This document shows positions 9,486-18,281 of a stretch of 64,000 nt of DNA, in pieces (position 1 is the stretch's first letter; the number at the start of each line of letters is the position of its first letter). The notes beneath the pieces are model-generated. The model made no database searches, was not told the DNA's origin, and saw only the letters and a program-made list of their open reading frames with translations. The position numbers and the translations under genes are program-made. The stretch lies in contig NZ_VITR01000005.1 of NCBI RefSeq assembly GCF_007827955.1, forward strand, positions 310,001 to 374,000. Direction: 5' to 3'. Source of the DNA: Nitrospirillum pindoramense. Lineage in GTDB: Bacteria; Pseudomonadota; Alphaproteobacteria; Azospirillales; Azospirillaceae.

Positions 9486-10634
9486 ATGCCTCTCCCCCGT
9501 TCGCTGCTGCTGGCCGGCGCCGCCACCCTTACCCTTGCCGCGTGCGCCGCCCAGGCCCCGGAGAACAAGCCCGCCACGGGTGCGGTGGCCATGAACCAGA
9601 TCCAGGTCATCGGCACCCACAACAGCTATCACGCCGGCATCGCCGCCAGCGAGTCGGTGCTGTGGCAGAAGACCCGCCCCGAGCTTTACGCGGCCCTGGA
9701 CTACCGCCACCAAGCTCTGACGTCGCAGCTGTCGGCCGGGGTGCGCCAGGTGGAACTGGACATCTTCGCCGACAGCAAGGGCGGCCTGTACGCCCATCCC
9801 GCCGGCCCCGGCCTGGCGGCGCGGGCGGGCCTGCCGGCGGACCCGCCCTTCGATCCCAACCACCTGATGGACAAGCCGGGCTTCAAGGTCATGCATGTCC
9901 AGGATGTGGACTACCGCAGCACCTGCCAGCCCTTCACCGCCTGCCTGGCCGAAATCCGCGCCTGGTCCCAGGCGCATCCGGGCCATGTCCCCCTGTTCAT
10001 CCTACTGGAAACGAAGGAGGAGACCTTGTCCCTGTCCTTCCCCACGGTGACGCCGGAGGCGCTGACCCCCGCCAGCCTGGACGCGCTGGACCGCGAGATC
10101 CTGTCGGTGTTCAAGGCGGACGAGATCATCACCCCCGACCGGGTGCGGGGCGATGCCGCCACCCTGAACGCCGCCATCCGGACGCGCGGCTGGCCCAGCC
10201 TGGAGGAGGCGCGCGGCAAGGTCGTCTTCCTGCTGGACCAGCGCGCCATCAGCGCCCGTTATCTGGAGGGTCATCCCAGCCTGAAGGGCCGTGTCGCCTT
10301 CACCAACGCCAAGGTCGATCCCAATGGCGTCGCCAGCGACGATGCCGCCTTCATCGAGATGAACGACGGCCCCGGCGATGCCATCACCGCCCTGGTGCGC
10401 CAGGGCTATCTGGTCCGCACCCGGTCGGACGCCGACACCAAGGAGGCGCGGGCCAACGACACCCGCCGGCGCGACATGGCGCTGGGTAGCGGCGCGCAAA
10501 TGGTCAGCACGGACTATCCGGCGTCTGAACCGGCCGCGACCGGCTTCGTCGTCAGCCTGCCGGGCGGTGGGGCGGCGCGCTGCAACCCGGTGACGGCCGG
10601 CGCAAACTGCGTCAGCCAGGGGCTGGACCGCTAA
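9486..10634 (+). CDS. Phosphatidylinositol-specific phospholipase C-like lipoprotein (PI-PLC-C1 / SaPLC1 type)
   Basis: This 382-residue protein is a predicted lipoprotein (lipobox LAAC, Cys20). The catalytic domain starts with IGTHNSYH (His44, His48) and continues with RQVELDIFAD (Glu89, Asp91) and HVQDVDYRS. These blocks resemble the calcium-dependent PI-PLC family typified by Streptomyces antibioticus PLC1. Such enzymes cleave inositol phospholipids and sometimes GPI anchors. It lies 68 bp after the mannosidase gene and 89 bp before an exported peptidase, on the same strand. Bacteria of this kind seldom make phosphatidylinositol, so an external eukaryotic or actinobacterial lipid is the likelier substrate. 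The family call is fairly secure; the substrate is inferred. Confidence 0.78.
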   Translation: MPLPRSLLLAGAATLTLAACAAQAPENKPATGAVAMNQIQVIGTHNSYHAGIAASESVLWQKTRPELYAALDYRHQALTSQLSAGVRQVELDIFADSKGGLYAHPAGPGLAARAGLPADPPFDPNHLMDKPGFKVMHVQDVDYRSTCQPFTACLAEIRAWSQAHPGHVPLFILLETKEETLSLSFPTVTPEALTPASLDALDREILSVFKADEIITPDRVRGDAATLNAAIRTRGWPSLEEARGKVVFLLDQRAISARYLEGHPSLKGRVAFTNAKVDPNGVASDDAAFIEMNDGPGDAITALVRQGYLVRTRSDADTKEARANDTRRRDMALGSGAQMVSTDYPASEPAATGFVVSLPGGGAARCNPVTAGANCVSQGLDR

Positions 10635-10723
10635 AGGCGGCCAGCGGGGGACAGCACGCTTGCCAGGGGCCTGAAACCGTTATCTATTCTTCCTGCTGAC
10701 AAGAACATCGGAAACGGCAGGCG

Positions 10724-12211
10724 ATGAAGATGATGACGCGATGGGCGGCATTGGCCCCCACCTTGGCCCCCACCTTGGCCCTGGGCACGGCGCTGAGCCT
10801 CAGCATGAGCGGCATGGCGTTCGCGGCGGACGCGGGCAAGTCGGTCCCGGGCACCCAAGGCATCACGGTCGACCTGACCCGGCCCGACTGGGTGGCCTTT
10901 CGTAACTTGTACCAGCAGCTGGTGCAGACCAACACCACCCTGTCGTCGGGCAGCTGCACGGCGGCGGCCCAGGCCGTCGCCAACCGCCTGACCGCCATCG
11001 GCCTGAAGAAAAGCGACGTGCGCGTGCTGGTGCCGGAAGGGCGGCCCAAGGATGGCGCGCTGGCGGCGGTGCTGCCCGGCAGCGATCCGGCGGCCAAGCC
11101 CATCCTGCTGCTGGCCCACATCGACGTGGTGGAGGCCAAGCGCGAGGATTGGCAGCGCGATCCCTTCACCCTGGTGGAGGAGAACGGCTATTTCTACGGG
11201 CGCGGCAGCAGCGACGACAAGGCCATGGCCGCCGTCTTCGCCGACCTGCTGGTCCGCCTCCGCCAGGAAGGGTTCCGGCCCAAGCGCACCATCAAACTGG
11301 CGCTGACCTGCGGCGAGGAAACCAGCGACACTTTCGACGGCGTGCAGTACCTGCTGGCCCACGACCGCGACGCCCTGGACGCGGAATTCGCCTTGAACGA
11401 GGGGGCGGGTGGCCGCCTGGACAAGGATGGCAAATACCTGGCGCTGGAAATCCAGGCGGGGGAGAAGGTCTACCAGGACTTCACGCTGGAGACGACCAAC
11501 CCCGGCGGCCACAGTTCGCGGCCCAGCAAGGACAACGCCATCTATCATCTAGCGGCGGGCCTGAACCGGCTGGCGGCCTTTGACTTCCCCGTGGCGCTGA
11601 ACCCGGTGACCAAGGCCTATTTCACCGCCCTGTCCCCGGTCATCGGCGGCGCGGTCGGGGCCGACATGATCGCCATCACCAAGGACAACCCCGACCCGGC
11701 GGCCATCGCGCGCGTCAGCCAGGACCCGGGCTGGAACAGCACGCTGCGCACCACCTGCGTCGCCACCATGGCGACCGCCGGCCACGCGCCCAACGCCCTG
11801 CCGCAGCACGCCCAGGCCAACGTCAACTGCCGCATCCTGCCGGGCCAGCCGCTGGAGGAGGTGCGCCAGACCCTGATCAAGGTGCTGGACGATCCGGCCA
11901 TCAAGGTGACGGCGGTGGGCGAGCCCAGCCCCGTGTCCCCACCGCCGGCCCTGACGCCCACGGTGCTGGACCCGGTGAAGGAGGTCGCGGCCAAGATGTG
12001 GCCCGGCGTGCCGGTGGTGCCCACCATGTCCACCGGCGCCACCGACGGCCGCTTCCTGAACGCCGCCGGCATCGCCACCTACGGCCTCAGCGGCATGTTC
12101 CGCGACCCCGACGGCAGCGGCGTCCACGGCCTGAACGAACGCATCCGCGTGCGATCACTCTATGAGGGGCGGGAGTTCCTGTACGCTGTGGTGAAGAAGT
12201 ACGCGGGGTGA
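10724..12211 (+). CDS. Exported M20/M25/M40 family metallopeptidase
   Basis: This 495-residue zinc peptidase of clan MH has a signal peptide ending MAFAAD. Metal and catalytic motifs are clear: LLAHIDVVEA (His132, Asp134), GRGSSDDK (Asp164/165), TCGEETSD and ALNEGAGG. A dimerisation domain follows from about residue 240 to 350. Family members are carboxypeptidases, dipeptidases or aminoacylases. The gene is the last of the run that starts with the TonB receptor, and it converges on galE. Its signal peptide carries a 12-bp tandem duplication that encodes a repeated LAPT. Export suggests digestion of external peptides; substrate specificity cannot be read from sequence. Confidence 0.9.
   Translation: MKMMTRWAALAPTLAPTLALGTALSLSMSGMAFAADAGKSVPGTQGITVDLTRPDWVAFRNLYQQLVQTNTTLSSGSCTAAAQAVANRLTAIGLKKSDVRVLVPEGRPKDGALAAVLPGSDPAAKPILLLAHIDVVEAKREDWQRDPFTLVEENGYFYGRGSSDDKAMAAVFADLLVRLRQEGFRPKRTIKLALTCGEETSDTFDGVQYLLAHDRDALDAEFALNEGAGGRLDKDGKYLALEIQAGEKVYQDFTLETTNPGGHSSRPSKDNAIYHLAAGLNRLAAFDFPVALNPVTKAYFTALSPVIGGAVGADMIAITKDNPDPAAIARVSQDPGWNSTLRTTCVATMATAGHAPNALPQHAQANVNCRILPGQPLEEVRQTLIKVLDDPAIKVTAVGEPSPVSPPPALTPTVLDPVKEVAAKMWPGVPVVPTMSTGATDGRFLNAAGIATYGLSGMFRDPDGSGVHGLNERIRVRSLYEGREFLYAVVKKYAG
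10751..10781 (+). repeat. 12-bp tandem repeat in signal-peptide codons
   Basis: The unit ttggcccccacc occurs twice in tandem and a third time in part. It keeps the frame and encodes LAPTLAPTLA in the hydrophobic part of the M20 peptidase signal. Confidence 0.85.
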
Positions 12212-12262
12212 GGGGAGGCCCGGTCATGCCACTGGCCGCCAGGTCCCCAAATAGCCAAGCCA

Positions 12263-13252
12263 TCAACCTTGCAAGGGGCGCGTACCGTTGAGGACGTTGA
12301 CGGCATGCCGAACCTGCTGCTCCAATTCTGGGTACGCAGGTGCCCATCCAAGCTCACTCCGCGCAAGAGAAGGATCAGCAATCAGAATTGCGGGGTCGCC
12401 GGGTCGGCGCTCGGCAATCCGCACAGGAATTGGACGATTGGTCACTCGCGCAACGGTGTCAACCACCTCCCGAACTGAGAAGCCGCAGCCGGTGCCTAGG
12501 TTGGCGGTCAAATTTCTGCTGCCTGACAACAGGCGCTTCAATGCCAAAACATGAGCCGAAGCCAAGTCGGCCACATGGACATAGTCGCGGATGCAAGTGC
12601 CGTCCGGTGTGTCATAGTCAGTGCCGAAGATGGCGATATTCGGACGCTTACCATACGCGGCCTGCAGCACCAGTGGAATTAAATGGGTTTCAGGCTGATG
12701 GTTTTCCCGCAATTCACCTTCAGGATCGGCGCCAGCCGCGTTGAAATAGCGCAGAATCGTATAGCCCAAGCCCTTGGCAAGGGCTATATCGGCCAGTATG
12801 CGCTCCACCATTAATTTACTGTGCCCGTAGGGGTTCAGCGGGGCAAAGGGGTGGGTTTCGGGGATAGGGGTGTACAGAGGATTGCCATATACGGCAGCTG
12901 TGGAGGAAAAGACGATTTTATCCACGCCATGCAACTGCATCACGCGCAACAGAGCCAAGCTATCCGCCACATTGTTCTGATAGAATCGCTGAGGATCGCG
13001 TACGGACTCCCCTGCCTCGATGAAAGCCGCAAAATGGAGAACGGCCTGAGGACGGTATTTCGCAAATATCGCGTCTAAATGTGCTTCATCTTTCAGTTCC
13101 CCCTTTTCGAATGGGCCCCATTGCACAGCACCTCCAACGCCATTCGAAAGATTATCATACACTACCGGCCGGAATCCCGATCTGTGTAAATATTTACACG
13201 TATGACTTCCTACAAACCCAGCACCACCTGTTACAAGAACGCAATTTTCCAT
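12263..13252 (-). CDS. galE: UDP-glucose 4-epimerase
   Basis: This 329-residue extended SDR interconverts UDP-glucose and UDP-galactose with bound NAD. The NAD motif GGAGFVGSH is at residues 9-17. The catalytic set is FSSTAAVYG (about 115-123) and Tyr142/Lys146 in YGHSK. The ribosome site AGGGGGA lies upstream of the ATG. No galK or galT accompanies it, and the galactose catabolic genes at 43.7-51.7 kb use another route, so this copy most likely supplies UDP-galactose for the neighbouring glycan genes. Lower GC and AT-rich flanks match the surface-glycan island that it opens. Confidence 0.95.
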   Translation of the reverse strand: MENCVLVTGGAGFVGSHTCKYLHRSGFRPVVYDNLSNGVGGAVQWGPFEKGELKDEAHLDAIFAKYRPQAVLHFAAFIEAGESVRDPQRFYQNNVADSLALLRVMQLHGVDKIVFSSTAAVYGNPLYTPIPETHPFAPLNPYGHSKLMVERILADIALAKGLGYTILRYFNAAGADPEGELRENHQPETHLIPLVLQAAYGKRPNIAIFGTDYDTPDGTCIRDYVHVADLASAHVLALKRLLSGSRNLTANLGTGCGFSVREVVDTVARVTNRPIPVRIAERRPGDPAILIADPSLARSELGWAPAYPELEQQVRHAVNVLNGTRPLQG

Positions 13253-13620
13253 TATGTTGATTCCCCCTTCTCAGAACTACAGTGTTTACCATTACAAAAT
13301 ATGGAGATTAAATAACCGATCTATTTTTTAAAACATGGGTTTACAATGCAAAAAAATATACCGAGCAGACTTGATTATTATCTAATATGAGCCACCCCTC
13401 AACCAAAACGCGACAAGATCTGATGGCCTTTTTTGAGACACTTGAAAAACTTCACCAACCCCGCAAATCATAATACCATCCAAAGCGATACTTGACTGCT
13501 TGGAGCGACACCCCACATCTTTAACCAACATTTCTTCGGGAGGTGGCCCGTTGATTTGGGTCCCACGGGGACACCTACAACGGCGTTAACTGATGTTGCC
13601 ACCCCTATCGGGAGTTTCTG
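13253..13620. other. 368-bp AT-rich divergent intergenic region
   Basis: No gene is visible. The part from 13253 to 13400 is very A/T-rich for this genome and probably holds the galE promoter. The part nearer 13620 should hold the promoter of the methyltransferase gene; a ttgact at about 13491 is a possible -35 with a poor -10. A small hairpin gtccc-acg-gggac occurs near 13560. Composition suggests acquired DNA. Confidence 0.55.
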
Positions 13621-15132
13621 ATGCCTGGGTCGACGGAAAACGTGAACTTATACGATAAAGGGTTTTATGCTAGTCAAGCCCCCGGTAGCGCGCGATCTGC
13701 GGCCATCATTCTGAACCATCTGTTCAAGTGGATCCAGCCACGCAGCGTCGCCGACGTCGGTTGCGGCGTGGGTACTTGGCTGAATGTCGCGCAAAAGCTT
13801 GGCGCCACGAAAATTGTAGGCTTCGACGGCGACTATGTTGATCGTTCAGCGCTTCAGATTCCTGAAGAAAGCTTCATCCCTACAGCACTGGATCATGAAA
13901 TACCCAAGGAGAAATTACCAGAAAAGACTGAGCCTTTTGACCTAGTCATCTCTATGGAGGTCATTGAACACCTACCATACGAGTGTGGGGCCAAATTTGT
14001 CAAAGGATTGACGCAACTTGGAGACACAATCCTTTTCGGCGCTGCCGCGCCTTTCCAAGGCGGAACTGGACACGTCAATGAACAGTGGGCTGAGTATTGG
14101 GCCGTCCACTTTCGTCGAGAGGGATATATTTGTTTTGATGCCCTACGTTCTTTGATCTGGCAGCAAGACGGCGTGGATTGGTGGTATGCGCAAAATAGCC
14201 TAATCTTCACGCGACGCGATTCGATCGCGGCTCAGCGCCTGCCACCGGAAAGCCGGCGCGAGGGAGCACCCCTGAGCTTCGTCCACCCCATGAACCTACT
14301 GCGCCAAGTCCTCTACAATTTCCGGACCTATCGGGCCGCCGCTCGGGGCGTCGAGGAACAGGACTACATCGCCAGTGCCAATTCCTGGCGATCGGGAGAA
14401 ACGACGCCACCGGACCTCACCGCCCCACGGTTAGCGCGGGAAGCACCCGAAAATACCCGCGCAGCGTTTCCCACGACGCGCATGGAACAATCCGAACCCG
14501 AAACGCTGCTTCATGATCTGGACTGCGAACTGAAGGGACTTCGGACCGCGGAACAGGACGCTCAACGTCGGAGGGCAGACTGTGAAGTCCAATTAGCGAC
14601 GGCCCTGCACGATATGGCAATGCAGCAAGCCCAGTTGGAAATAACGACAGCGAATCTGCTTACGGCTCGGGCCGACCTGGAACGGTCGCGAGAAGAAGCG
14701 AAAGCCGACAGGAAGCGCCACAGCCATCAAGTTGAGAAGCTGATTTTCGAAAGAAAAAAAGCTGAGATCGCTTTAGCCTTGGCTCAAGGATCCTTAATTG
14801 AGTCGCAGCTTCGCCTGAATAGCCTCCATAAAATTATTAATACCATTCATAATGAAAATGAGGAGATTGCGCTTTATAATAGTTCATTACTGGAAGATAT
14901 TAAGTCAAAAACCAACGATATAAATAATCTTAGAGCATTTGTTTTAAAGCTTGAAGACGAAATGCGGAAAAATTATCGGGATATTTGTGAGAAAAATCAA
15001 AAAATAGACGAGCTAATACATCTTTTACGCGTCGCGAATGCGCAAGTAGATGCCCTAGAGTCTTCTCTATTCTGGAGAATCACGGGACCGTTTCGCAAGA
15101 TTCTCATGAGATTCTCAGGCAATCGGGGATAA
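13621..15132 (+). CDS. SAM-dependent methyltransferase with long C-terminal coiled coil
   Basis: This is a 503-residue protein. Residues 35-200 form a class I methyltransferase fold with the SAM motif VADVGCGVGTWL (43-54), an acidic FDGDYV motif II, and FDLVISMEVIEHL. Residues 290-480 are charged, heptad-like and rich in Glu/Lys/Gln, so a long coiled coil is likely. The tail SSLFWRITGPFRKILMRF resembles the basic amphipathic ends seen on many polysaccharide-cluster enzymes and may touch the membrane. A GGGAG site precedes the ATG. It probably methylates a sugar or chain end in the neighbouring glycan; a coiled coil can serve as a molecular ruler for chain length, but that is analogy. Confidence 0.8.
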   Translation: MPGSTENVNLYDKGFYASQAPGSARSAAIILNHLFKWIQPRSVADVGCGVGTWLNVAQKLGATKIVGFDGDYVDRSALQIPEESFIPTALDHEIPKEKLPEKTEPFDLVISMEVIEHLPYECGAKFVKGLTQLGDTILFGAAAPFQGGTGHVNEQWAEYWAVHFRREGYICFDALRSLIWQQDGVDWWYAQNSLIFTRRDSIAAQRLPPESRREGAPLSFVHPMNLLRQVLYNFRTYRAAARGVEEQDYIASANSWRSGETTPPDLTAPRLAREAPENTRAAFPTTRMEQSEPETLLHDLDCELKGLRTAEQDAQRRRADCEVQLATALHDMAMQQAQLEITTANLLTARADLERSREEAKADRKRHSHQVEKLIFERKKAEIALALAQGSLIESQLRLNSLHKIINTIHNENEEIALYNSSLLEDIKSKTNDINNLRAFVLKLEDEMRKNYRDICEKNQKIDELIHLLRVANAQVDALESSLFWRITGPFRKILMRFSGNRG

Positions 15133-15324
15133 AAGCGGAGAGTCAATGTCCGGCAAGCCGGTGAATATTATTTGCTTTAGTCGCAGCCCTTCCTATGGCT
15201 TCACCTGAGGAAGAGGCATGGGATTCCGTGACCGGCCCCAGGGGAATCGCATTTGGGAATGAGGGGTAGCGTTGGAGTGTGAAATGGGTTCTGTCTATCG
15301 GTCCACAACGAAGGAGTCCGGTCG

Positions 15325-15988
15325 GTGTCAGGACTGTTTCATATTTCCTTTCAAGGCCTTCCCGATCCACGGGCAGGGAACGCGCGTCGTCACGACCTTC
15401 TGGAAATGCTGACCATCGCGCTGAAGGCGTCGATTTGCGGCGCGGAAAGTTGCGTGGCCTTCGCGCTGTTCGCCCGGGACCGGCGGGCGTTGTTTGAAGA
15501 GTTCTTGGAACTAAAGAGCGGGCTGCCCAGCCACCACACCTTTTCTCGCATCTTCCGCTTGCTGGAGCCGGTGGCGTTTGCCCGGTGTTTTGAGCAGTTC
15601 CTCGGGCATCTGGGAGAGGACGGCGCTGGGGTGCTGGCGATCTCGCTGCGCTGTTCCTTCGACCGTGCCGCCGGCTGCTCGGCGCTGCATGTCGTCACCG
15701 CCTTCGCCTCCGGTGCCCGGATGGTGGCGGGGCAGCGGTCGGTGGCGGCGGGCGAGAACAAGATCACTGCGGCGCGGGCGCTGCTGCAGCTGTTCACCTT
15801 GAAGAGCGTGCTTGTCACAGCAGCTTGCCCTCAACGTCATGCACGCCACCAAAAACAACAACGCAATCCGCGCACGACGAAAACGCGCCGGTTGGTCCGA
15901 GGACTACGCAAAAGCAATCCTCGGTCAAATGCGATGGCCCCGCACCATTGGCGCTAAACCCTTGTACCTATGCCCGATATTTTGCTAA
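15325..15988 (+). pseudogene. ISAs1-family transposase remnant (internal deletion and frameshift)
   Basis: The first about 163 codons (GTG start at 15325 with AAGGAG upstream) read as an ISAs1/H-repeat transposase: GLPDPRAGNARRHDLLEML, then LPSHHTFSRIFRLLEP and SFDRAAGCSALHVV. The usual IDGKT segment before SFDRAAG is missing three codons (AISLRCSF remains). After LVT near 15818, the sequence jumps in another frame to the family's C-terminal end (QLALNVMHATKNNN, then KRAGWSEDYAKAIL), stopping at 15986-15988. About 170 central residues with most of the catalytic core are gone. I did not find terminal inverted repeats. It marks past insertion in the glycan island and cannot transpose by itself. 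Confidence 0.85.
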
Positions 15989-16118
15989 TTTCAGTCGAGG
16001 TCAGTTTCAAAAGTCCACGCAATAATTCCGTAAAATAATTCCGAAGGTCTGAAAAATCTGCCCTATAATATATTTATCATTTAAAAACCAACATCTTAAC
16101 CATAGGTAGATGTAGAAG

Positions 16119-18257
16119 ATGCGTAAGAACTTGGCGGCAATATCAGAATCGAACAAAGATTCCCCATTGGGCACTCGAGAGGCGGCCAGCAATGATAAAC
16201 TATTATTCCGTGACTGGAAGATTGATAACAAATTTATCAATTTAGCGCTCTCAAGAAGCGTAAATTGCGATATGGTGTCATTTGACGTCTTTGACACGGC
16301 TCTCACACGCACAGTGGATAGCCCTGCCGATGCATTTGCAGAAATAGAAAAGCGACTTACGGAGCATTTGGGCGAAGTGGCAGCCGGCTTCGCTACGGAA
16401 CGCGAAGAGGGTGAGCGCGATGCGCGGGCTCGCCAATTCCAGTTGACTGGGGCAGAAGAGGTTACCTTCGATCAGATTTATGCTGAAGTTGAGCGCCGTA
16501 TGCCCGGCTTGGCGCCGCATCTGGCCCAGGCTCAGCATATTGAATACGCGGTAGAGCGGGCGATTCTACAGCCAGTCCCCGATGTGCTGGAACTGACGCG
16601 ACGCCTGGCGAAAATTGGCAAGCCGTACATCTTCGTCTCCGATATGTATCTACCGGATGACTTCCTAGCAACGGTACTATCTGACTGCGGCTATTCAGGG
16701 TGGCAAGCACTTTTCGTCTCTTCCAAAACAATGGCGACAAAGTCCTCGGGCCGCCAGTGGGAGGTCGTAAAAGCCCACTATCCCTTGCCCCAGAAACTCC
16801 TGCATATCGGGGATGATGAATGGGCGGATGGTGCCAGTCCCGAGCAAGCCGGACTTGAGACGCTGATTTTTACCAGGGCCCGGTCGGAGCGGCGCGTAGC
16901 TGGCCCTCTGTCGCCGTCGATTCTGCCATTCTCCTATCTGCAACGGTCTATCTGCTTGGGCGCCCGCCGGCAAACGGAACAGTCCGAAACGAAAGCAGAT
17001 TATTGGCATCGTGTTGGGCGGGTTCTGGGCGGTATCGTCGTCGGCAGTTTCATCCGATGGCTATCCCAGCGGGTACAGCACCATCGTATTGAAAAACTTT
17101 ATTTCTGCGCCCGCGATGGCTGGCTGATGCAGCGCGCTTGGCAAGTAGCCAATCTGGACAGGGAGACGGGTGCGGAAGACCACTATCTATATGTGTCTCG
17201 GCGCCCTCTCAACCTAGCCCATGGCTACATGGAAAGCAGCCGCGGTCGGCTCAGCCTGAGCCTGCTTGAGTTCCTGAGCAGTAGCCCAGACGGGCGCACG
17301 ACGGTCTTGCAGGCTTTGAAACGCGCCGACTTGGCTGACAATATGGCGTTGACTGCGGATTGCGTCGCCCACTACGGCTCGCTGGAGGCTCCGCTAGAAT
17401 GGCCCAGCCTTCTCGCCTTCCGCGATATCCTTCAACGTCATGCCGCTAGCATCTATAACAAGCTGGCGAGCAACTACGATGCCCTGACCGGATATCTGGA
17501 GCAGGAGAAACTGGGCGTCGGCGGACGGTCCGCAATCGTGGATATGGGCTGGCACGGCACCATGCAGCGGTCGCTGAGGCTTGTCCTGGAGCGCATGCAC
17601 GGCACGGCGCGGCTAAGCGGGTTTTATTATGGCCTTTGGCCGCACGCCCTGACGAACCGTTATGGCGCCGGCCTCATGGAAGCCGCATTCGGCAGCGAGT
17701 TTCGTCCCCTGGCCGAGCAATTCCAGTTGCATAGCGCAGTCGATATACTGGAAGAGTTACATAGCGCGCCGCACGGCACGGTCTGTTCCTACGCAAATCG
17801 GAATGGTGTCTGGAGTGCCCTCCTATCCGAGAGCCCAGCGGAAATGTCCCAGTATGAAACCATCACGCGCCACTTCCAGGATGGAACGCTCGAGACCATC
17901 GCAGAGATTTTCATGACAGGCTCCAGCGGTACCTTGACGCTGGAAAGCCTTACCCCCGAAGCTGCCAGGGCGGCCATGGCCGCCTTCGCTGTTTCGCCGT
18001 CCAAACGGGATGTCGAAATGTTTGGCGAGATCGGTCATTGCTCGACCTTTGATCATGCCGTCCTCGCTCCTATCATACCGACCGACATCCCCATGGATGA
18101 GGCTGCTATGCGGAAGGGACTGTCTGGTCACTGGGGAATTGGCACCCTTAAATATTGGTACACTAATTCGCCCGTAGAGCAGCGTGACGCTCTGCGCAAC
18201 CTGGCTAAACAGACATTCGGTCACTATGGGGACCGCGTTATGCGGCAATTCTCCTAA
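16119..18257 (+). CDS. COG5610-type HAD-superfamily protein of a glycan cluster
   Basis: This is a 712-residue protein. Residues 50-270 have a HAD fold: SFDVFDTALTR with Asp56 and Asp59 as nucleophile and acid, FVSDMYLPDDF as motif II, a later Lys, and HIGDDEWADG as motif IV. The rest, including a segment reading LYFCARDGWLMQRAW, matches the long COG5610 proteins found in polysaccharide clusters. Their function is not established; a phosphatase on a sugar phosphate or lipid intermediate is a fair guess. It is followed at 24 bp by a GT2 gene. Start codon choice is not strongly supported because no clear Shine-Dalgarno is visible. No signal peptide is seen. Confidence 0.75.
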   Translation: MRKNLAAISESNKDSPLGTREAASNDKLLFRDWKIDNKFINLALSRSVNCDMVSFDVFDTALTRTVDSPADAFAEIEKRLTEHLGEVAAGFATEREEGERDARARQFQLTGAEEVTFDQIYAEVERRMPGLAPHLAQAQHIEYAVERAILQPVPDVLELTRRLAKIGKPYIFVSDMYLPDDFLATVLSDCGYSGWQALFVSSKTMATKSSGRQWEVVKAHYPLPQKLLHIGDDEWADGASPEQAGLETLIFTRARSERRVAGPLSPSILPFSYLQRSICLGARRQTEQSETKADYWHRVGRVLGGIVVGSFIRWLSQRVQHHRIEKLYFCARDGWLMQRAWQVANLDRETGAEDHYLYVSRRPLNLAHGYMESSRGRLSLSLLEFLSSSPDGRTTVLQALKRADLADNMALTADCVAHYGSLEAPLEWPSLLAFRDILQRHAASIYNKLASNYDALTGYLEQEKLGVGGRSAIVDMGWHGTMQRSLRLVLERMHGTARLSGFYYGLWPHALTNRYGAGLMEAAFGSEFRPLAEQFQLHSAVDILEELHSAPHGTVCSYANRNGVWSALLSESPAEMSQYETITRHFQDGTLETIAEIFMTGSSGTLTLESLTPEAARAAMAAFAVSPSKRDVEMFGEIGHCSTFDHAVLAPIIPTDIPMDEAAMRKGLSGHWGIGTLKYWYTNSPVEQRDALRNLAKQTFGHYGDRVMRQFS

Positions 18258-18281
18258 GCGACTTAAATAATTGCGGGAAAG

